DNA of 64,000 nt from Planctomycetota bacterium. GTDB lineage: Bacteria; Planctomycetota; Planctomycetia; Planctomycetales; Planctomycetaceae. Both the position numbers and the translations under genes were made by a program. Location: assembly GCA_014584345.1 (NCBI GenBank), contig JACTNB010000033.1:62001-126000 (forward strand). The letters are read 5' to 3'. The notes beneath the pieces are model-generated. The model did not search any database. It was not told the origin of the DNA and saw nothing but the letters and a program-made list of their open reading frames with translations. The first letter of the stretch is position 1; each line of letters starts with the position of its first letter. Below, piece after piece: positions 19,300-28,858 of this stretch.

Positions 19300-21204
19300 A
19301 TGACCTTGACTCCCCATTCCAGTCGCCGGAAATTTCAAGACTATCGCAGACGTCTGTTTCAGCCCCGTGCGGAGGGACCGTCCACCAAGCCCCCCGTGCG
19401 CGAGCGATCCGCGCTGCAACTGGTACGCAGTTTTTTCTCGTTGCTGGGCAAGCATCGCGCGGCGATGGTGCTCTCCCTGGCGACGCTTACGCTGGCCACT
19501 CTGCTGGCGTTGATACCTCCGCTGGCAGTGAAGTTCGTGGTGGATCATGTCCTGGGGAATCAACCCTTGCCCACAGGTTTGCCGAGTTGGGTGCCACGCG
19601 ATCCCTGGCCGCTGCTGGTGACCATTACCTCGGGCGTAGTGCTCATTTCGTTCCTGAAGGTGGCTTTGCATGTCTGGGGGCGCTGGCATGCGACACGGAT
19701 CACGAAGCGGTTGCAGATGTCCGTGCGAAAGCGGGTGTTCGAGCATGCCATGCGACTCCCCTTGCAGAGAATTCACGAGCTGAAATCGGGAGGCGCTGCC
19801 AGTATTTTGCGGCAGGACGCGGGCAGCGTAGGGGACCTGGTGTTTGATCTGCTGTACAACCCCTGGCGCGCGGTGATTCAATTGCTGGGAAGTCTGCTGA
19901 TCCTGGCGTGGGTCGACTGGAAACTGTTGCTGGGGGCCTTGCTGGTGCTCCCCTGCGTGTACGTCACCCATCGCACCTGGATCAGTCGCATCCGCCCGCA
20001 GTTTCGGGCGATTCGGGCTCAGCGGGAACGCGTGGATGCATTGGCGACGGAATCGTTCGGCGGGATGCGAGTCATTCGAGGTTTCAGTCGCCAGCGCGCG
20101 GAGACCAGTCGCATCATGGAGGGAAATCATCTCATGGGGCGGCAGGAACTCCACGCGTGGTGGTGGGCCCGTTTGATCGAAATCCTATGGGAAACGCTGA
20201 TTCCACTGGCATCCGCCGGACTACTGTTGTACGGCGGCTGGCGCGTGCTGGAAGGGAAACTGACGCTGGGCGATCTGATGATGTTTCTGGCCTACCTGCT
20301 GATGCTGCTGGAACCGCTGGCCATCCTGGCGCAGAGTTCGGCTTCCTTCCAGAACAGTCTCTCGGGGTTGGAGCGGGTGCTCGATCTCCTCCAGGAACCA
20401 CGAGAGATGCAAGACCACGGTCTGGGTGCCCAGCTACAACCCAAGAGCGTTCAAGGGCGGATCCAATTGGAAGGGGTTTCCTTTCGATATCCCGGTGTGA
20501 AGACCGAGGCGATATCGGAAATAGACTTGGACGTCCGTCCGGGCGAAACCATTGCGCTGGTGGGGCCCAGCGGGGCGGGCAAGACTACGTTGTGCAACCT
20601 GGTGGCACGATTCTACGAGCCGACCCTCGGCCGTATCCTGCTGGATGGTCGGGATATCTCCGAAATCGACGTGGAAAGTTATCGACGTCTCCTGGGAATC
20701 GTGGAACAGGATGTCTTTCTGTTCGATGGCACCGTGGGAGAGAACATCGGCTATAGCCGGCGCGGTGCGAGTGAGGCGGCGATCCGGGAAGCGGCCCGCA
20801 TTGCCCATGCGGACGAATTCATTGAACGATTTCCGAACGGCTACGACACCCTGATAGGCGAACGGGGCGTCAAGCTGAGCGGCGGTCAACGGCAGCGGAT
20901 CGCCATTGCGCGGGCGGTGCTGGCGGACCCCCGAATACTCATTCTCGACGAAGCCACCAGCAATCTGGACAGTGAAAGCGAACGGCTGATTCAGGACAGC
21001 CTGGCAGTCCTGATGCGGTCGCGCACCTGCTTCATCATAGCGCACCGTCTCAGCACGATTGTCCAGGCCGATCAAATACTTGTGCTGCGAGAGGGACGCA
21101 TCTTCGAACGGGGAACTCACGAAAGCCTGTTGCGGCAAGGGGGGCATTACGCCGAGATGGTTGAAATGCAAATGCGACACCTGGGCGAGACAACCCTTCC
21201 TTGA
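19300..21204 (+). CDS. ABC exporter half-transporter (permease + ATPase)
   Basis: This 634-residue single-chain type IV ABC exporter has a polar N-terminal extension of about 60 residues. A six-helix transmembrane domain (about 65-345) follows, then a nucleotide-binding domain: Walker A GPSGAGKTT near 421, signature LSGGQRQRIAIARA near 525, Walker B ILILDEATSNLD near 546, and the H-loop in AHRLST near 584. The family (MsbA/LmrA-like) exports lipids, peptides or drugs. The cargo cannot be told. The ATG overlaps a short purine run (GAGATGAC). It stands alone between the sulfatases and the large cytochrome gene. Confidence 0.92.
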   Translation: MTLTPHSSRRKFQDYRRRLFQPRAEGPSTKPPVRERSALQLVRSFFSLLGKHRAAMVLSLATLTLATLLALIPPLAVKFVVDHVLGNQPLPTGLPSWVPRDPWPLLVTITSGVVLISFLKVALHVWGRWHATRITKRLQMSVRKRVFEHAMRLPLQRIHELKSGGAASILRQDAGSVGDLVFDLLYNPWRAVIQLLGSLLILAWVDWKLLLGALLVLPCVYVTHRTWISRIRPQFRAIRAQRERVDALATESFGGMRVIRGFSRQRAETSRIMEGNHLMGRQELHAWWWARLIEILWETLIPLASAGLLLYGGWRVLEGKLTLGDLMMFLAYLLMLLEPLAILAQSSASFQNSLSGLERVLDLLQEPREMQDHGLGAQLQPKSVQGRIQLEGVSFRYPGVKTEAISEIDLDVRPGETIALVGPSGAGKTTLCNLVARFYEPTLGRILLDGRDISEIDVESYRRLLGIVEQDVFLFDGTVGENIGYSRRGASEAAIREAARIAHADEFIERFPNGYDTLIGERGVKLSGGQRQRIAIARAVLADPRILILDEATSNLDSESERLIQDSLAVLMRSRTCFIIAHRLSTIVQADQILVLREGRIFERGTHESLLRQGGHYAEMVEMQMRHLGETTLP

Positions 21205-21317
21205 TTTTCCGGCGGGACTGGTTGTTCCCGGAGGGGGCTGATACACTGAAACCACGAGTATCCGCTGGCCTCGCACCCCCGTGCGGCATTTCGTTCCTTC
21301 CCTGATGCAGGCATGAC

Positions 21318-24300
21318 ATGAACAAGCTACTCTTTCGATCGCGGCGTTTCGTTCCCTGGGGATGTCTCGTGGTATTCGCGGGAATCTGGGCATTGAGCCA
21401 CGCCACCACCCTGATGCCGCCCGGATTTCCCAGGGTTGCCTGGGGTAACGAGCCTCCGGCGCCAGCCCGCGACTCCAAAGTGAATTCGACTCCCGCGGCA
21501 TCCTTATCCACTAAGGTAGACTCCACCCCCGCGCCATCCCCGGGCAAGCTCCAGGTTCCCGCGGGTTTTGTGGTGGAACAGGCAGCGGCGCCCCCCTTGG
21601 TGCAACACCCCACGATGGCATGCCTGGATGACCGCGGGCGGATGTTTGTCTGCGAGAATGCGGGAGTCAATCTCTCCGCAGCGGAATTGGAGGCCCAGTT
21701 GCCGAATTCCATCCGCATGCTGGAAGACACGAATGGCGACGGGATTTTTGATCGCGCCACGGTTTTCGCGGATCGGATGACGTTTCCCATGGGCTGCTGC
21801 TGGCTGGATGGATCGTTATACGTGGCCTCGCCCCCCCATATCTGGAAACTGACCGACACCACGGGGGATGGAGTTGCCGACGTGCGTATACCGCTGGTCG
21901 GCAAATTCGGCTACACGGGGAATGCGGCCAGCATTCATGGCTGTTTTGCGGGGCCCGATGGCCGGATTTACTGGTGCGATGGCTACCACGGACATGAATT
22001 CCTCGCGGAATCGGGAGAAATCGTCAGCAAGCGGAGCGGTTCCTATCTGTTCTCCTGCCAGACCGATGGAAGCGATGTGCGCATACATTGTGGCGGAGGA
22101 ATGGATAATCCGGTCGAGGTCGATTTCACGAAGGCGGGGGATATCATCGGCACGGTGAATATCATGTACACCCGGCCTCGCGTGGATTGCCTGGTGAACT
22201 GGCAGTATGGCGGGGTTTATCCCCATCGCGAGAAAGTGCTGGAAGAACTGCGGGTGACGGGCGACTTTCTCGGTCCTATTCATCGCTTCGGGCACGTGGC
22301 GATCTCGGGCACCATGCGTTATCGCAGCGGGGAATTGCACCCGGAATGGCAAGACAACTTCTTTGCGACCTTCTTCAACCTGGGGAAGGTGGTCCGCCTG
22401 GAATTGACTCCGCGCGGTTCCAGCCACGAGGTCGTGCAGCGTGAGTTCATCTCCAGCACCGACCGCGATTTTCACCCGACGGATGTGCTCGAAGATGTCG
22501 ATGGCAGCATTCTGGTGGTGGATACCGGGGGCTGGTTTTATCGCGGTTGCCCCACATCGCAAATGTCGAAGCCCGATATTCAAGGCGGAATTTACCGTGT
22601 CCGGCGCGAGACCGGTCCCGATCGCGGCGTGGCCAACGGAAACGAGATCGACTTTGGCGGATTGTCGCCGGACGACCTGATTCCGCTCCTGACCGACAGT
22701 CGCTACCGCGTACGGGAACTTGCCTTGCGGGAATGCGCGCGGCGCGGCAGTGACATGATTGCTCCACTGCGCGCGGGGCAGGGGGGAAGCGCCCCGCAAC
22801 GGCTGAACATTACCTGGGCCTTGACGCGGATCCTCGGCGGTTTATCGCAAGCAGGGACGGGCAACGCGCGGGAAGCGATGGATCGGGCACGCCTGGGGTT
22901 GATTGCGTCGCTGGCCGACACGGATGCCAGCGTGCGTCAGGCAGCCTGTCAGGCCTTGCTGGCCTATCCTGCTCTCCAGGCGTGCGATTCCCTGCGGCAG
23001 TGCCTGGAGGATGCAAGCCCCGCTGTTCGCCGGGTAGCCGCCGCCGCGTTGGGACGGAGTGGCGATGTCTCGAGTATTCCGGACCTGCTGCGGGCATTGA
23101 ATCGGACAACCGATCGCGACGAGGAACATGCCCTGCTGTATGCCCTGCTGGAACTGAACACGCCCGAGGCGACTCAACTGGGGTTGACTGATCCCGCTCC
23201 GGCGATCCGCCGGGGGAGCCTGCTGGTAATGGATCAGATGCCGGAATCGACGCTCCGCGCGGAACAGGTCGCCCGCGCGTTGCAGGATCCGGACGAGGCT
23301 GTTCGGTCAGCGGCGTTGAACATACTCGTCCGCCACAAGCAGGACCAGGCCTATCTTTCGGAGATCGTCGCGGTGTTGGAGCAACGTCTGCCAACCAGTA
23401 AACTCCTCCTGGACCAGGTACAAACGGCGGAACTGCTGGTGCTCACCTCCGCGGACGAGCGGATTTCCCGCAGGATTGCCGGGTTGCTGGCATCGCCCGA
23501 CGATGCATCCGGATTAAGTACACAGATCTTGCGTCGACTGGCGCGGGAGTCTGGTTTGACGCTGTCGGCTGCTTGGCTGCCCGCGCTGGAAAAACGCTTG
23601 ACCTCCGCCGACCCGGAACAACTCGCGTTGGTATATCCGGTCTTACAGGCGGCGAAAACACATCCGTTTGACCCGCTGCTCGAACAAATCGCCACGCGCG
23701 AAACACTACCTCGGATCCTTAGAATCCAACTGCTGATGACGCGCACTGGCACCCGGGGGAAGGTTGGCGACGATACCTTCGCACTGCTGCTGGAGATGCT
23801 GGATCGCCCCCTCAATTCCCTGGAGAGCGGCCAGGCGGCGCAGGCATTGGGAAATGCACCGCTGAATACCGCGCAATTGGTGACGTTGGCTGGCTATTTG
23901 CCGAATGCCAATGCCTCGTCCTTGCGGGAGTTGATCCGTCCGTACCAGCGAAGCAGCAGTCCGGAGGTTGGCAAGGTATTTTTTCAAACGGTGGGGCAAG
24001 CCCGTTTTTTCTCCACGCTGCCGCCCCAGGAATTATCGGACATCATCATTCGCTACCCTCAGGAACTGCGCGAGCAGGGAAACCAGTTGTTGCATCAACT
24101 GAAGCTGCAGGAACAACAGAAACTGGACCAGATCGATCGTCTGCTTCCATTGTTGGCGCGGGGAGATGCAGTGCACGGCAAGTCGTTGTTTTTCTCGGAG
24201 AAGGCGAAGTGTTCCACCTGCCACCGGGTCGGGTCCGAAGGGCGACAGGTGGGGCCGGATCTATCCGCGATTGGAGCGAATCGTGCGCCGCGAGACCTGC

Positions 24301-24614
24301 TGGAATCGATCCTATTTCCCTCGGCGACGATCGTGCGGGATTACGATGCCTATACGGTCGTGCTGATCGATGGCCGCGTTCTAACGGGTTTGATCGCGCG
24401 GGAGACAACCGATGCGGTGGAATTGCAGCAACCCTCGGGAATGATCGAACGTATTTCCCGGGAAGAGATCGAGGAAATGTCGCCGAGCAATGTCTCCCTG
24501 ATGCCGAGCGGACTGGAAAAGGAAGTCTCCGATCGGGAAATGGCGGATATCATCGCCTACCTGACCAGTTTGCGTCAGGCCGCGACAACAACGGCACTAA
24601 ATTCGGCGGACTAA
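21318..24614 (+). CDS. PVC-type membrane-bound dehydrogenase-like protein with HEAT repeats and cytochrome c
   Basis: This 1098-residue exported protein belongs to the large planctomycete/verrucomicrobial family annotated as PVC-type haem-binding or membrane-bound dehydrogenase domain proteins. Order: signal peptide (1-30) and Pro/Ser/Thr-rich linker; a glucose/sorbosone dehydrogenase-like beta-propeller (about 75-430; GYHGHEFLAESG, HRFGHVAISGTM, PTDVLEDVDGS); HEAT-type helical repeats (about 460-800); and a cytochrome c domain with CSTCH near residues 964-968, followed by a small C-terminal beta segment (VVLIDGRVLTGLI) and DIIAYLTSL. It probably oxidises a sugar or alcohol outside the cytoplasm and passes electrons to its own haem. 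No substrate is known. It is followed by two strong hairpins between convergent genes. Confidence 0.92.
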   Translation: MNKLLFRSRRFVPWGCLVVFAGIWALSHATTLMPPGFPRVAWGNEPPAPARDSKVNSTPAASLSTKVDSTPAPSPGKLQVPAGFVVEQAAAPPLVQHPTMACLDDRGRMFVCENAGVNLSAAELEAQLPNSIRMLEDTNGDGIFDRATVFADRMTFPMGCCWLDGSLYVASPPHIWKLTDTTGDGVADVRIPLVGKFGYTGNAASIHGCFAGPDGRIYWCDGYHGHEFLAESGEIVSKRSGSYLFSCQTDGSDVRIHCGGGMDNPVEVDFTKAGDIIGTVNIMYTRPRVDCLVNWQYGGVYPHREKVLEELRVTGDFLGPIHRFGHVAISGTMRYRSGELHPEWQDNFFATFFNLGKVVRLELTPRGSSHEVVQREFISSTDRDFHPTDVLEDVDGSILVVDTGGWFYRGCPTSQMSKPDIQGGIYRVRRETGPDRGVANGNEIDFGGLSPDDLIPLLTDSRYRVRELALRECARRGSDMIAPLRAGQGGSAPQRLNITWALTRILGGLSQAGTGNAREAMDRARLGLIASLADTDASVRQAACQALLAYPALQACDSLRQCLEDASPAVRRVAAAALGRSGDVSSIPDLLRALNRTTDRDEEHALLYALLELNTPEATQLGLTDPAPAIRRGSLLVMDQMPESTLRAEQVARALQDPDEAVRSAALNILVRHKQDQAYLSEIVAVLEQRLPTSKLLLDQVQTAELLVLTSADERISRRIAGLLASPDDASGLSTQILRRLARESGLTLSAAWLPALEKRLTSADPEQLALVYPVLQAAKTHPFDPLLEQIATRETLPRILRIQLLMTRTGTRGKVGDDTFALLLEMLDRPLNSLESGQAAQALGNAPLNTAQLVTLAGYLPNANASSLRELIRPYQRSSSPEVGKVFFQTVGQARFFSTLPPQELSDIIIRYPQELREQGNQLLHQLKLQEQQKLDQIDRLLPLLARGDAVHGKSLFFSEKAKCSTCHRVGSEGRQVGPDLSAIGANRAPRDLLESILFPSATIVRDYDAYTVVLIDGRVLTGLIARETTDAVELQQPSGMIERISREEIEEMSPSNVSLMPSGLEKEVSDREMADIIAYLTSLRQAATTTALNSAD

Positions 24615-24697
24615 CCCGGAATTCTCACCCGATCAATAATACAGGATGCTGAATTCGGCGAACTAGCCTCGCCCGTCAGGGTGTGTTGCTTTAGGGG

Positions 24698-24722
24698 GCG
24701 CACGGCTGTGTGAGCCGTGCGC
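24698..24722. terminator. hairpin A between convergent genes
   Basis: GCGCACGGCT pairs perfectly with AGCCGTGCGC around a GTGTG loop. It sits between convergent genes ending at 24614 (+) and 24798 (-). It shares the GCACGGCT core with hairpin B just downstream. Confidence 0.6.
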
Positions 24723-24739
24723 ATATCCAGGCATGTTCC

Positions 24740-24774
24740 CGCGTTTGCACGGCTCGCAGAGCCGTGCAAACGCG
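24740..24774. terminator. hairpin B between convergent genes
   Basis: CGCGTTTGCACGGCTC pairs perfectly over 16 bases with its complement around a GCA loop. It lies 24 bases beyond the stop of the minus-strand dehydrogenase, so it can serve as a terminator in that direction, and it contains the same core as hairpin A. No long T-run lies on either side. Confidence 0.65.
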
Positions 24775-24797
24775 AAATTGCGTAAATCGACACGCGG

Positions 24798-25847
24798 TCA
24801 CGCTTGTGGAATGTTTACCTGCAGTTCCGCGGCCAATGCCGTCAACTGGCGCCAGGTTTCGTCGGGAATGGACACCCCTTCGCTGGTACGGGTGGCCTGA
24901 ACGCGTCGTTCGATTTCTCCGGGAAGCAGGATTTCCTCGACCCCCGGTCGCTTGCGCGCCGACTTGAGATGTTGTTCGTATTGCCGCATCCATTGATCGT
25001 ATTCGTCCCTGCCGGCGACCTGTTCGATATCAATCAGTTCCATCCAGACCCCATTCGCGCCACGGGGTAGATCCGTGCGTCCCACTCCACTGCCGGAGAG
25101 GATGCCACAGAAGACATCGACCATGGCGGAAAGCCCGTACCCCTTATGGGCCAGCGGCCCTCCCAAAGGGAGAATGCAGCCGTTTGGTTCCTTGTAGTAA
25201 TCGCCGGGATCGCAGCTGGGATTGCCGTCTCCGTCGATGATCCAGCCCTCGGGAATACTTTTTCCGGATTGAAAGGCCACGCGGAGTTTGCCCTCGGCGG
25301 TGGCACTGGTGGTCATGTCGAGCACCACCGGGGCCTCGTTGCCAGGAGCAGCCAGGGAGATGGGATTCGTCCCCATGCGGCGTTCCATGGCCCCGTAGGG
25401 GGCCACCTGGCCCGGTCCCGGAGCATTCACGCTCATCAGGGCGGCAAAACCGAGTTGGGCGGCCTGGTCGGTGTAGGAACCGAGTCTTCCCACGTGATTG
25501 CAATTGCGAATGAAGGCATTGGAACACCCGCACGCGCGGGCTTTTTCGATCAGCCGCTCCATTGTCCAGGTCGAAGCGACCTGACCGAATCCGAAATGGG
25601 CATCGACGACCAGAAAGGCTGGCCCTTCCCGCACGATTTCCGGATCTTTTCCCGGCTGAATGTGCCCCTCGCGAATCAACTGCACGTATTGCATCAACCG
25701 CATCACGCCGTGACTGTCGTGCCCGACCAGATTGGACGAAGCGAGTTCGGCGGCAACGATCTCGGCCTCGCGGGGGGTGGCCCCGGCGGCAGTGAGAATC
25801 ACCTGTCCCATTTCAAGAAGTTGATTTGCGTACAAAATAACGGGCAT
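24798..25847 (-). CDS. Ldh2/MdlB-type malate/L-lactate/ureidoglycolate dehydrogenase
   Basis: This 349-residue NAD(P)-dependent oxidoreductase of the Ldh_2 family reversibly oxidises a 2-hydroxyacid; the family includes malate, L-sulfolactate and ureidoglycolate dehydrogenases. Diagnostic blocks are visible: LVGHDSHGVMRL near residue 55 with the catalytic histidine, GMEEARACGCS-type helix text, NCNHVGRLG near 125, the cofactor region AAPGNEAPVVLDMTTSATAEGK near 175, and LPLGGPLAHKGYGL near 230. The start has AGGAAA upstream. No signal peptide is present, so it is cytosolic. It has no metabolic partner nearby, and sulfolactate, malate and other 2-hydroxyacids are all possible. Confidence 0.9.
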   Translation of the reverse strand: MPVILYANQLLEMGQVILTAAGATPREAEIVAAELASSNLVGHDSHGVMRLMQYVQLIREGHIQPGKDPEIVREGPAFLVVDAHFGFGQVASTWTMERLIEKARACGCSNAFIRNCNHVGRLGSYTDQAAQLGFAALMSVNAPGPGQVAPYGAMERRMGTNPISLAAPGNEAPVVLDMTTSATAEGKLRVAFQSGKSIPEGWIIDGDGNPSCDPGDYYKEPNGCILPLGGPLAHKGYGLSAMVDVFCGILSGSGVGRTDLPRGANGVWMELIDIEQVAGRDEYDQWMRQYEQHLKSARKRPGVEEILLPGEIERRVQATRTSEGVSIPDETWRQLTALAAELQVNIPQA

Positions 25848-26036
25848 GTCGGTTTCCTGTAGATTTTTCCGAGAGAGTTCGCCGTGGGACAGTTCTAGAA
25901 TCTGGCCTTATCTTAGAGAAACACCGCGAGATTTGTAGCGAACACCTGCGACATACATTCGAGAAACCAGCGGAACCCATTTCGCGGGGCCCCGGCTTGA
26001 ACCGTGCGCGAAGCGACACGAGGAAAGCGGCGAGAT

Positions 26037-27623
26037 TCAAGCCGCCTGGTTCTGTTGAGACTGACAGGCGTTTTCGATCCAGAACTGTACTTCGTTCAGA
26101 TCGGGCATTTTACCGCTTCTGAGAATCGCCTGTCCTTCCGATGTCAGGCAGAATTCATTCACAAGTGATAACAGATCCTCGGGGCGGGCCTGCGCCAGAT
26201 CTTGCCGGTTGGCCACGCCGACCCCCTGCAGAATTTGGGCATCATGGCATCGCAGCGCTGGCACTGTGCACATCAGTTCCGCCTGTTGTTGCCAGTTTTG
26301 CACCATGTCCGGGGTTATCCAGCGGGCATTCAATTTCTGGGAGAGATGGCGGGGTTCGCTGTCCAGCAGTTCCCGCACCTTGTGAATGTTGATTTTGCGG
26401 AAACGACTGGCGGTTTTGGGGCCAATCGAAGGGGCATCAACAATCGGGGAATCGAGTTTTAGATAATAGCGTGTTCCGTTCGGAGGATCCGTGGACGATT
26501 CCGTGTCATACAGGGAGGATTCGTCTTCGAAATCTGGCGGTTCGAGTTGTTGCTCGGGGACGTTGACGGGGCGGATTCCCCAATGTCCACTTTCTTCCTC
26601 GAAGGGATCCAGCGTCGCTGGCGTGGACGGGGGGGCGGGTTTGGTCGAAACCACAATTCGCGGTTTTTCCCGCGGGGACGTTGGCTGAACAGCGGGGGTA
26701 TCCGCGGAACCGGATACTGTCTGTTCCTGCTGGAGCAGATCCCGCAGGACGCGATTTTCCTCGGGCAGATATTTTTCCACGGTTCCCGTGCGGCGGAGTT
26801 CCTCGTATATTCGCGCCACTTCCCGCCGGGCGGAGACATCCGCCATTTTTCGAGTGACCCAGAATACTGGAATCGTCAGTTGTCCCAACAGGGCATGCAG
26901 CGAGAGCGAAACCGTCGGCGGCTTCTGTCCGGATTCCTTCAGGCAGCGGTCTAGCACGATGGCCAGGCTGGCGCACGCCCGACCGAGCGTCAACGCCATT
27001 TCTCGCGTGAGGGATTCGTCGAGTCCCTCCGCGGGATTCTTGATGCCCTTGTCAAAGTTGTAGCCATCCACCAGCGAGAAATACAGAAAGTGGGCGTGAG
27101 TGGCCTCCGCGCGGATCAACTGCGATAACCAGTCGTCGCCGGGGGGATATTTAATGTCGGGAAACCCGCCGAGATCTTCCTGCAAAAGGTCTAGCAGGTC
27201 GTCATAGCTGCAACTGATACTCCACTCGCAGGCTCGATGGATAATGTTTTCCCGGGCGGATTGCCCTGTGTGCAAAGGACAAAATATGTCCGTCAGATAA
27301 TGACTCATGACGCCAGCCGAGTAAACTCCCTGCTTCCACTGGCCATCGGCAAAGGCCTGCCGGGTCTTGCCATACCATTCCCACGTGGCCTGAACTGCCC
27401 CTCCCCAGTAGTTATCACTGGTGTGAAGGACATGGTTCCGGAAATCCTTGAATTTGGTGTCTGGATCCTTCGTACCGGTAAGGTAACTTTCGATGTACCT
27501 CAGGAACAGGTCGCACCAGTCGTCCGCGTCTTCCACGGAGAGCAGTTGCAATGCATCCATGGCCAATTTGTGGTGCGTTCCCTTGCACTTCCAGGCATAC
27601 AGGGTTTCGTAATAAAGCGACAT
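26037..27623 (-). CDS. PLC/S1-P1 nuclease-fold protein fused to DUF4332
   Basis: This 528-residue protein has no signal peptide. Residues about 10-240 match the zinc-dependent phospholipase C / S1-P1 nuclease fold: H17/H18 in GTHHKLAMDAL, H67 in HVLHTSDNYW, the H-x3-D pair H108/D112 in MSHYLTD, H118 in CPLH and the H-x3-E pair H129/E133 in IIHRACEW. A disordered Pro/Thr/Glu-rich linker (about 295-390) follows. The C-terminal part (about 395-525; APSIGPKTASRF, QGVGVANRQDLAQA) is a DUF4332 domain, built from helix-hairpin-helix units that in other proteins bind nucleic acid. Phospholipase or nuclease activity are both possible. The cytosolic location and the HhH domain favour a nucleic-acid substrate; this is inference. 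Confidence 0.82.
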   Translation of the reverse strand: MSLYYETLYAWKCKGTHHKLAMDALQLLSVEDADDWCDLFLRYIESYLTGTKDPDTKFKDFRNHVLHTSDNYWGGAVQATWEWYGKTRQAFADGQWKQGVYSAGVMSHYLTDIFCPLHTGQSARENIIHRACEWSISCSYDDLLDLLQEDLGGFPDIKYPPGDDWLSQLIRAEATHAHFLYFSLVDGYNFDKGIKNPAEGLDESLTREMALTLGRACASLAIVLDRCLKESGQKPPTVSLSLHALLGQLTIPVFWVTRKMADVSARREVARIYEELRRTGTVEKYLPEENRVLRDLLQQEQTVSGSADTPAVQPTSPREKPRIVVSTKPAPPSTPATLDPFEEESGHWGIRPVNVPEQQLEPPDFEDESSLYDTESSTDPPNGTRYYLKLDSPIVDAPSIGPKTASRFRKINIHKVRELLDSEPRHLSQKLNARWITPDMVQNWQQQAELMCTVPALRCHDAQILQGVGVANRQDLAQARPEDLLSLVNEFCLTSEGQAILRSGKMPDLNEVQFWIENACQSQQNQAA

Positions 27624-27862
27624 CGAGACACCACACCGGGGGAGTGATTAAGTGAAAAAAAATTGAAGACGAACAGAGGGGGGATCGCGGGGCGGAAAAA
27701 TCATGCCGGAAACGGGCATGTGAGGCAAGACAGCTCGCGTGATTGCAATATCTACCAGGCAGTGCACCCTCGCGGAGCAGGGGGACGCATGGGCATGAAG
27801 CAAGCAGCCATTCCAGGCAATCTGAAAGCTGGCAGAGGGAGCAAGCGTCTCCCGGGGGGAAG

Positions 27863-27933
<71 letters not shown>

Positions 27934-28135
27934 GATTTTGCCCAAATTCTACGTTCGAGATACGAGCTTGTCTACCTCGGACCAGGCCGTATGCGGAAAT
28001 CCTACCGGACTCCGGGAATACCGCTACAATCGCAGGAATCCGCGAGTATAAAGGAATCAAGAGGATTAGTCCGCGAAGGAGTGTTCCACGCGAAGTATCG
28101 ATCTGACACGCGGGTTTTACATGGGAGGAGCTGCG

Positions 28136-28786
28136 ATGTTACGGATCCTGGCAGGCATGATTATTGTGTGGGGGAGCTTTCAGATTTCTTCTCCGATGGT
28201 CTGGGGACAACCCCTCGACTCCGGGGAATCTCCGCCGACATCGCAGGAAACGGCTACCGACAAAACCGAGAACGGCGGCGAATTACCCGATATTCTCCGT
28301 GAAACCACCCGCGAGACGGGCGAATTTGTCGCCGAGAAATCCGAGGAACTCCGCCAGAAGCTTGACGAAAGCGAGGAAGCCCGAAAGTACTCCGCGGGCA
28401 TCCTCCAACCCATTTATGCGATGGCCGAGTACATGGCATTCGCCTGGTTTCACTGGGTGGCCTTCGCGCTGATGGTGAGTGGCGTGGTCAGCTTTGCACT
28501 GCAACTCGTGCTGGGCAAATTGGTGGTACTGGTTCGGGGAGGCTTCAGTTTTGCGGAAATCCTGGGGGATGCGCAATGCCTGCTCATCAGCCTGGTAGGG
28601 CTGTTTCTAACCACGCAAGCCGCCACTGAAAATTCCAACTTCACGAGTAGCGCAGGCGCTGTTCTGACATCGACCGTGGTCGGGGGGATTGTCGGGCTGC
28701 TGTTCTATCTTTGGGGACAATCCGCCGAATTGGAAGCACTCCGCGGCCGCCGCGAGGAACTGCAAAAGGCACAACCCCGTAAGTAG
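28136..28786 (+). CDS. membrane protein of unknown function
   Basis: The ATG at 28136 follows GGGAGGAG at 5 bases (the frame is open from 28121). The 216-residue product has an N-terminal signal-like helix ending near VWGQ, a Glu/Thr/Lys-rich soluble helix (about 30-90) that may form a coiled coil, and three hydrophobic segments (about 105-130, 148-165 and 183-200), then a short charged tail. I do not recognise a family. It lies between a tRNA gene and a convergent exonuclease gene, with no operon partner. Confidence 0.75.
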   Translation: MLRILAGMIIVWGSFQISSPMVWGQPLDSGESPPTSQETATDKTENGGELPDILRETTRETGEFVAEKSEELRQKLDESEEARKYSAGILQPIYAMAEYMAFAWFHWVAFALMVSGVVSFALQLVLGKLVVLVRGGFSFAEILGDAQCLLISLVGLFLTTQAATENSNFTSSAGAVLTSTVVGGIVGLLFYLWGQSAELEALRGRREELQKAQPRK

Positions 28787-28858
28787 CGGAAATTTTATGC
28801 AGGAGGCGCATGCGGGCATGTTTGTCGGAGGGACGGTAGATTGCTCGACAGTTCCATA

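Noticed and set aside
19070..19303. A 77-codon frame just before the ABC exporter
   Set aside because: It has no ribosome site, covers a hairpin and has unremarkable sequence; treated as intergenic.
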